A stretch of DNA of 64,000 bases, from NCBI GenBank assembly GCA_014529385.2, contig CM043966.1:95166087-95230086 (forward strand). Reading direction: 5' to 3'. The notes below the pieces were generated by a model. That model was not told the origin of the DNA. It worked only from the letters and a program-made list of their open reading frames with translations, and ran no database searches. This stretch comes from Adiantum capillus-veneris (lineage: Eukaryota > Streptophyta > Polypodiopsida > Polypodiales > Pteridaceae). Each line of letters starts with the position of its first letter. Within the stretch, counting starts at the first letter, position 1. The position numbers and the translations under genes were made by a program. This document shows, piece by piece, positions 57,664 to 64,000 of the stretch.

Positions 57664-57849
57664 CTTATATAATTGAGCTTAAAAGTTTGAAGCAAGGAGA
57701 GAGCATCCACATGTTATTCATTAGAGACCTTTGGACTTTTCCACTTTTGTTTGAAGTTTTTTCTTGAAAAGGGCTGCACCTACCACCCACCTTCCAAGGG
57801 AAAATGACCTTAAATGCACCCCATCAATCATCCTTTCATTTCAACCTTT
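57664..57849 (+). repeat. Dispersed repeat, copy 1
   Basis: Begins TATATAATTGAGCTTAAAAG and matches 59370-59551 closely over about 180 bp. A shorter related piece is at about 57985-58055. Confidence 0.8.
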
Positions 57850-58230
57850 TAAATTAAACAAGGACTAACATGTGCATGTGCATGGACTGTAATTTCACTT
57901 TTTCTTATTTGCAATATATTCACTCACTCTTTGTGAGTTTGGCACAAAAAAAAAGGTACTGACTACTTCAAGTAGTCAGCATCCACCTTGAAAGGGGAAA
58001 TAACCTTGAATGCACCCCATCAATCATCCTTTCATAATTGAAGTTTCATTTCAACCTTTGAAGTAAAATTAAAAAAACGCTTATACACCTCAATTAATCC
58101 CACTAACTTGTGCCTTGGAAGGGAAAATAATTTTGAATGCACATCCTCAAACAAGGCATGGCTTAGCGTAGTTCTAAGGCACCTGGTGAGTGCACACACG
58201 ATGTTGACACAAAATAAGACCAAGCTCGCC

Positions 58231-58319
58231 TTGAGTGTGTGTATGTGTGTGTGTAAGAGAGAGAACCGTCATGCATATTTTTTGCTACCTACCGCACCTT
58301 GTGTGTGTGTGTGTGTGTG

Positions 58320-58382
<63 letters not shown>

Positions 58383-58413
58383 CCAGGCCTACGAACCCTG
58401 TGTGTGTCAATGA

Positions 58414-58479
<66 letters not shown>

Positions 58480-58536
58480 CAAAGCCAAGCCTACGACATC
58501 ACGGAACGAAGTCAGGCCTTATACATCTCATTGTGA

Positions 58537-58635
<99 letters not shown>

Positions 58636-58745
58636 TCCGGGCCTATGAACCCTATGTGTCAATGAGTAGAGAGAGAGAGAGAGAGAACAAAGCCAAGCCT
58701 ACGACATCGCGGAACGAAGTCAGGCCTTACACATCCCGTTGCGAC

Positions 58746-58824
<79 letters not shown>

Positions 58825-58851
58825 GGGCTCATAATTTTTTGTTGTTGTGCA

Positions 58852-58924
<73 letters not shown>

Positions 58925-59063
58925 ACGAGTCACATCACCTGGAGCTCATGCGGGAGAAAATGCAAGGAGAATTGATATATTGTAGTAGCTGCATTCCATA
59001 GTGTTGTGTCTATAGCAAGTAATTGTGTGTGTGTGTGTGTGTATGCGCGCACGCGCGCACATG

Positions 59064-59120
<57 letters not shown>
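58231..59120 (+). repeat. Compound higher-order microsatellite array
   Basis: Alternating (TG)n and (GA)n blocks, one (TA)n block, and short unique cores. A core reading GCCAAGCCTACGACATC...GGAACGAAGTCAGGCCTTA occurs at about 58480-58530 and again at about 58690-58730. The array has been duplicated as units of roughly 200-250 bp. Confidence 0.85.
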
Positions 59121-59121
<1 letters not shown>

Positions 59122-59369
59122 TAAATCTACAAGTATAGCCGGTTAAAATACACTAAAACTGATTATTTGTGAACACTGGTTCCAATTAAGCATTTCATAA
59201 GGTTTATGAATCACAAACAACCCTCAAATTTGAAGGGCGACCTACTACTTTTTCGTTTTCAGAAAGTCATAAGGAAACTTCCTTTTTTTTCTACACAAAT
59301 TTGAAGGGCATACACCTATTTTTTTCTAAATTTTCTACAGTTTATATTTACACTATTCTATCTATCTAT

Positions 59370-59640
59370 ACTTATATAATTGAGCTAAAAGTTTGAAGCA
59401 AGGAGAGAGCATCCACTTGTCATTCATTGGAGACCTTTGGACTTTTTCACTTTTGTTTGAAGTTTTTTCTTGAAAAGGGCTGCACTTGTCACCTTCCAAG
59501 GGAAAATGACCTTAAATGCACCCCATCAATCATCCTTTCATTCCAACCTTCTATCTATACTATATATAATTGAGCTTAAAATTTTCAAGGAAGGAGAGGG
59601 CATCCATGTGTCACTCTCTCCTTCATTTCAAGAACCTTAA
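59370..59640 (+). repeat. Dispersed repeat, copy 2 plus a third head
   Basis: 59370-59551 matches 57664-57849. A further head TCTATCTATACTATATATAA starts at about 59550. The TC...TATATAATTGAGC beginnings resemble plant Helitron 5' ends. Confidence 0.6.
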
Positions 59641-59881
59641 GAAACATTTGGTTTGAAATGTAAAAGTGAAGGGTAAGTAGCAAGTAGTACTGTGATGGTA
59701 GAAAATGAAAAGACTTAGTTTTGACTTCTTTGTTCTGTCAAAAAGTCACAATACTTAGTACTACTAGTAAAATGGCGCCGCCTTTGGCGGCGGCATGGCC
59801 CCTCTTACCCTCAAGCTCTTCACTCTTGACAAATTTCACAAAAGAAGATCAAGAAAATTACTCTCTTTTCTTCTTTCTTTC

Positions 59882-59930
<49 letters not shown>

Positions 59931-59949
59931 TCGTCTGCTACTCACAACC

Positions 59950-59992
<43 letters not shown>

Positions 59993-60114
59993 ATGGTTTT
60001 GGTATAAATGTTTCGGAGGCAGGGTCAAAGTTAATGAGAAAGGACGTAGAGAGATACGTCTCTCTCTTTTCAAGCGCAAGTGCAGGCTACACTGAGCCTG
60101 CCTCTGAGTCTGCT
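59641..60114. other. Intergenic with (CT)n and (TG)n tracts
   Basis: (CT)n at 59886-59930 and (TG)n at 59951-59990. No gene is supported; the frames here are repeat translations. Confidence 0.55.
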
Positions 60115-60127
60115 GCCTCTCTCTCTC

Positions 60128-60205
<78 letters not shown>

Positions 60206-60360
60206 CGCGCTCAGAGAGCACTGCCCGGAAGCTCAGCTATCAACAGCCGGCCTACTAAGTCTGCTCTCTCTCTCTCTCTCTTCGCAATCAACAGTCGGCC
60301 GCCTCTATTCAGTCTTCTCTCCCTCCCTCTCTCTCTCTCTCTTTGTCTCTCTCTCTCTAG

Positions 60361-60418
<58 letters not shown>

Positions 60419-60462
60419 AAGCTCTCTGTCTCACTCTCGCTCTCGCTCTCCCTCTTCCTCTC

Positions 60463-60530
<68 letters not shown>
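60115..60530 (+). repeat. About 410-bp pyrimidine (CT)n tract upstream of the LINE
   Basis: Nearly pure CT repeats with short interruptions, including a partly duplicated CAATCAACAG(C/T)CGGCC spacer at 60237-60300. Confidence 0.95.
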
Positions 60531-60533
<3 letters not shown>

Positions 60534-60758
60534 GCAGCCGTTTTTTGACCTAGTAGACAACAGTCCACTCTTTTGATCATAACTTCTTCATCCGAACTCC
60601 GATTTGGGTGATCTATAGCCTCAATCGAAGAGCACGAAGTCCTCTACGCATTGATGTAAAGACAGAAATTTTCAGAGTTATGGAAGGCATTTCTGTAGCA
60701 ACATTTCCGAAGTGAACAGGTTCAACAAAATTGATTCTCATCTCCTATTTTACATACA

Positions 60759-61718
60759 ATGTCTTCCGGCACTCGCAAGGGTTATTCTTCTTCAACAAGG
60801 TCCACAACCATTGTGGAAAATGATCCAAAATCTCCTAAGTGTGGAGATAGCAACACAACCACCCAACCAACGACATCGGAAACCATGATCATGGCGTACT
60901 TGGTATCATTGCAAGAGACCGTAAACAAACAAGGCGAAGACTTACGAGCACTTGCAATGGAGAATGGCACACTAAGGGTACTTGTGGTTGAGAATGAGAA
61001 TCTCAAGAGGACACTTGAGATGCAAACAACACGTTTGATGGAACTTGAAGAGGAAGTCAAGGAATGTAAACGCTCTCTTGTGGACTTGAATGCTTTGAAG
61101 GAGCGGATGAGCAAAGTAGAGCATGACCATGTATTGAAAGAGGAGAAATTTGACACTATGAGCCGGGATGTATGCGACATGAAAAATGTATGCACAAACA
61201 AGTCTTGGGCTGATGTATGTGGTAGCAATGTGGTTTCTAATTCCTCACTCATGCAAGCTATGGTTCAAACAAAGAATGTTGAGAATGTGGATGTGGAGGA
61301 GTTGAAGGAACGGGAGCGACGTTCCAAGAACATTGTTATTCGTGGAATTCCCGAAGAGAAGTTAGAGACACCTCCTTCTCTTGCCATTGTTATTGAATAT
61401 TTCTTCAAAACCCACTTTGGCATGTCCGGAGTTATGGTCTATGGAGCACATAGAGTGGGGAAGCAAGGAGCTCCTCGCTCGGGAGAACGGCCAATTGTAT
61501 GCACCATGCCAGATGAGACCAAGCGAAAGATTATCCTTGATAATAGTTGGATCTATTTGAGGGATACAAAATGTTTTGTATGTGAAGATCGCACTATTAA
61601 GCAACAAAATATGCGTCGCAAGGCATATGAGGAAAAGAATAATAAAAACAAGGAGATCTCTCATGAAGAAAATGTGCCAAGGAGGAGGCAAGTCTCTCAA
61701 GCAAATAGGGATGCGTGA
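60759..61718 (+). CDS. LINE ORF1 protein
   Basis: 319 codons from an ATG. A Ser/Thr-rich N-terminus is followed by a heptad-rich coiled coil (about residues 45-130), then a region starting RSKNIVIRGIPEE that resembles the RRM-like domain of L1/CR1-type ORF1 proteins, with the conserved AHRVGK and RPIVCTM blocks. The C-terminus is basic. It would bind element RNA as a chaperone. No zinc knuckle is present, unlike most seed-plant LINE ORF1 proteins. The stop TGA (61716-61718) overlaps the beginning of the ORF2 frame. Confidence 0.82.
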   Translation: MSSGTRKGYSSSTRSTTIVENDPKSPKCGDSNTTTQPTTSETMIMAYLVSLQETVNKQGEDLRALAMENGTLRVLVVENENLKRTLEMQTTRLMELEEEVKECKRSLVDLNALKERMSKVEHDHVLKEEKFDTMSRDVCDMKNVCTNKSWADVCGSNVVSNSSLMQAMVQTKNVENVDVEELKERERRSKNIVIRGIPEEKLETPPSLAIVIEYFFKTHFGMSGVMVYGAHRVGKQGAPRSGERPIVCTMPDETKRKIILDNSWIYLRDTKCFVCEDRTIKQQNMRRKAYEEKNNKNKEISHEENVPRRRQVSQANRDA

Positions 61719-64000
61719 CCTATGAGACCGAGTTACAATTGAAAATATGCTTTTGGAATTGTAATGGATACCCATGGAATGCGGGGGTTGGCATTGATGA
61801 ACTAACAAGCAAAGCCGATGTTGTACTTCTTGTTGAAACTTGGGAGCATGATACACAAAGGATTAACGGCTTGGAGGATTACAATGTACATTCATTGATG
61901 TGGTCAAAGAATCTCAAGCAACGAAGAGGACAAGGAGGGTTAGCATGTATGGTTAAGAAAGGATTGGAAGATTTTGTATCAATTGTGAAAGATGACAAGT
62001 ACAAACGTTATGTATGGCTGAAAATTATGACACCAAAAAGAGCACCCATTTTTGTAGCCGGTTGCTACATTCCTCATCATGATTCTCCCTTTTATGCTTG
62101 CATGGATAGAGATCAACCATTTTCTGATTTGGAAGAGGACATTGCTTATTTCAAAGGTGAAGGTGATGTTATTGTATTTGGGGATATGAATGTTCGTACA
62201 AAAACATTGCAACATGATACTCAACAATTTGATATGCCATACATTTCAAGGGAGTTGGAGGAAGTTCACTTGTATGATCGTACTTCAATGGATGAGAAAG
62301 AGCCGGATCACTATGGAAAGTTACTTTTACACATGTGTAATATCACCGGTATGCTCATTGCCAATGGTGTATCTTTGTGGAGTGGAACCAATGGATTTAC
62401 ATGTAGAAGACATAATGGGGATAGTGTGATTGACTATATGCTACTCTCTGAAGCCATCATGTATCGCATAAAGAGTTTTATGTTTGGTCAATGGACCCCG
62501 GAGTCCGACCATCGCACCTTATGTATTGACCTTTCATGTGGAGAAGCAACTAAGCATGATAATCTCAGCCAAAGGAAAGAGAAGTTATCACTATGTATGG
62601 ATTTCAAACGGGCACCAATGTACATTGAAATGGTTGAGCAAAAATTATGGATGACAAAGCTTCAATGTGATGCACCATTGGAAACTAAATGGGAAGCTTT
62701 CAAGAAAGCAATTTGTTCTTGTGTGGAAGAATGCTTTGCCATAAAGCATCTCCATGGTATCAACAAAGATAGATCACGCAAAAGGTGGTTTGATAAAGAA
62801 TGTCAAGATGCTCGAAAGTCCTTGATAAAGCTTGATGCAACTATGGACAAAGACAACTATCAAAGTCATTTGCATACATACAAGGCATTGATTCAAAAGA
62901 AGAGAAGAAGATGGGAAGTAAAGCAACAAGAATTTCAAGTCCAAGAAAAGGCACATGCATGTGGAAGATTTTGGAGAAACTTGAGAGGCAAGCGGGTTGA
63001 GAATTTTGGTAACTTGAGTCTAGTGGATATGTACACACATTGTAGGCAATTATATGAGCAAGAAAATACTGAAAAAATGCCATTTTATGGTTCACTCCCA
63101 TGTATGCCGTCTTTTTTTACTATTGAGGATGTATGCAGTGGGCTTGAAAAGTTGGCCACTCGCAAAGCGGGAGATCTTCAAGGTATCAAGCCGGAGATGA
63201 TCAAATGGACGGGAGATTTTACCCATGAGTGGATGTGTGATATGTTCAACCTTGCACTTCAACATGGTATGCCTTATGATTGGAGTACTAATTGGGTTAA
63301 GCCTTTGCATAAAGGAGGGGATGTAAAGAATGTAAGCAACTACCGGACTATAATGATTGGGTCTTTTATGGAAAAGTTGTTTGGGTGCATAATGGAGATG
63401 AAATTGAGTGATTGGGTTGAAGAGAATGACAAGCGTGCAAAGGGACAAGCGGGTTTTCGTCGATGCCATAGCACCATTGATCATCTTGTCACTCTTCGTG
63501 TTCTCATGGAGGAAAGTCGGTTGAAAGGCAAGCGATTGTATTGTTGTTTTCTGGACCTTAAGAAAGCCTTTGATATGATTCCACGTAACAATTTGTGGAG
63601 AAGGATGGAAGAACTCCAAGTGCCAAGTGAGTTTATGCTTGCGGTTTCTTGAATCTATGAGAATGTGATTTGTCAATTGCGCATGGGAAGAGAAATTTCG
63701 GAAATTTTTGTAAGCACTATTGGGGTTAAACAAGGATGTCCATTGTCACCAACTCTCTTTGGTCTATGCATCGATCAATTGGAACAAATGGTACTTGACT
63801 TTATGCAAGAAGAAGGCATTGAAGAGGTCACTATTTGCAATGCGGTAATCATGCTTTTGTTGTATGCGGATGATGTAGTGCTTCTAGCACACACTTTAGA
63901 AGATGCACAAAAGCTTATGGTTGTCCTTGAGAACTTTTGCTTGCATAGTGGGCTGATTGTAAATGAATCCAAAACAAAGGTTATGCTTGTGAAAACCAAC
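61715..64000 (+). pseudogene. LINE ORF2: AP-type endonuclease and reverse transcriptase (one nonsense codon, 3' truncated)
   Basis: The endonuclease starts immediately (ICFWNCNGY) with ETWEH, the GDMNV block and SDHRTL, so the catalytic Asn, Glu, Asp and His positions are all visible. RT follows: YRTIMIGS, a GQAGFR block, FLDLKKAFD, then a TGA at 63650-63652 where an Arg codon would fit. The frame stays open beyond it to the window end, with GVKQGCPLSP and catalytic YADD (63863-63874). There is no ATG near the frame start; it opens at GTG overlapping the ORF1 stop (GTGA). Confidence 0.88.

Larger units (their letters stand above)
60531..64000 (+). mobile_element. Non-LTR retrotransposon (LINE), cut by window end
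   Basis: A leader (60531-60758) is followed by ORF1 and an endonuclease-RT ORF2, the L1-type order. The 5' boundary after the pyrimidine tract is a guess. The 3' end lies outside the window. One in-frame stop breaks ORF2. Confidence 0.9.

Noticed and set aside
58235-58856. Long frames of alternating Arg-Glu and Cys-Val repeats
   Set aside because: Pure translation of (GA)n and (TG)n microsatellites; open in several phases for composition reasons.
60080-60553. 157-codon Ser-Leu repeat frame
   Set aside because: Translation of the (CT)n tract upstream of the LINE.

Overview
The window looks like nuclear DNA of a land plant. It is almost entirely nested transposable elements, with very long (GA)n/(CT)n, (CA)n and (TA)n microsatellites. 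One host-type gene is recognisable: a TIR-NB-ARC-LRR (TNL) disease-resistance locus with short GT-AG introns at 17.3-20.8 kb, followed by an isolated LRR reading frame at 21.5-21.9 kb. TNLs argue against a grass. The divergent TIR and NB-ARC sequence and the retroelement mix suggest a seed-free plant such as a fern, but this is an inference from memory and not proven here.

Layout. 1-4236: decayed minus-strand Ty3/gypsy element (family alpha) that has lost its gag-protease part. 4.9-7.9 kb and 11.9-16.5 kb: two diverged copies of one old retroelement region. Each copy carries its own later insertions; copy B holds a complete gag-only LTR element (14169-16073) with a perfect TATTG target duplication and a relic of a TNL 5' end. 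16721-17143: a MITE-like element just upstream of the TNL. 17.3-21.9 kb: TNL locus with frameshifts, probably a pseudogene. 22.4-24.5 kb: gypsy RT fragment, a SINE-like head and homopolymer tracts.

24518-38206 is a CACTA (En/Spm) transposon with CACTA ends, subterminal repeats, a spliced minus-strand TNP2-type transposase remnant and a plus-strand second gene. It is split by a family-alpha gypsy element (27191-36347) whose 1.6-kb polyprotein frame is open throughout. 39488-55949 is an older chromodomain-type gypsy element with a GTTTA target duplication. A very young gypsy element of a different lineage (40947-50967, both LTRs exactly 2004 bp) has inserted into its leader. From 60.5 kb to the window end lies a LINE with ORF1 and an endonuclease-RT ORF2, running off the edge.

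The most interesting region is the young inner element at 40947-50967. Its primer site matches the last 20 nt of plant tRNA-Trp. Its gag, protease and pol lie in three frames, each stepping -1. The protease-pol overlap is only 34 nt and contains a textbook -1 frameshift signal: heptamer GGGTTTT, a 6-nt spacer and a 12-bp stem-loop. Each LTR also carries two overlapping small frames whose predicted peptides are homologous to each other although their codons have diverged. That pattern points to selection on an undescribed protein pair.
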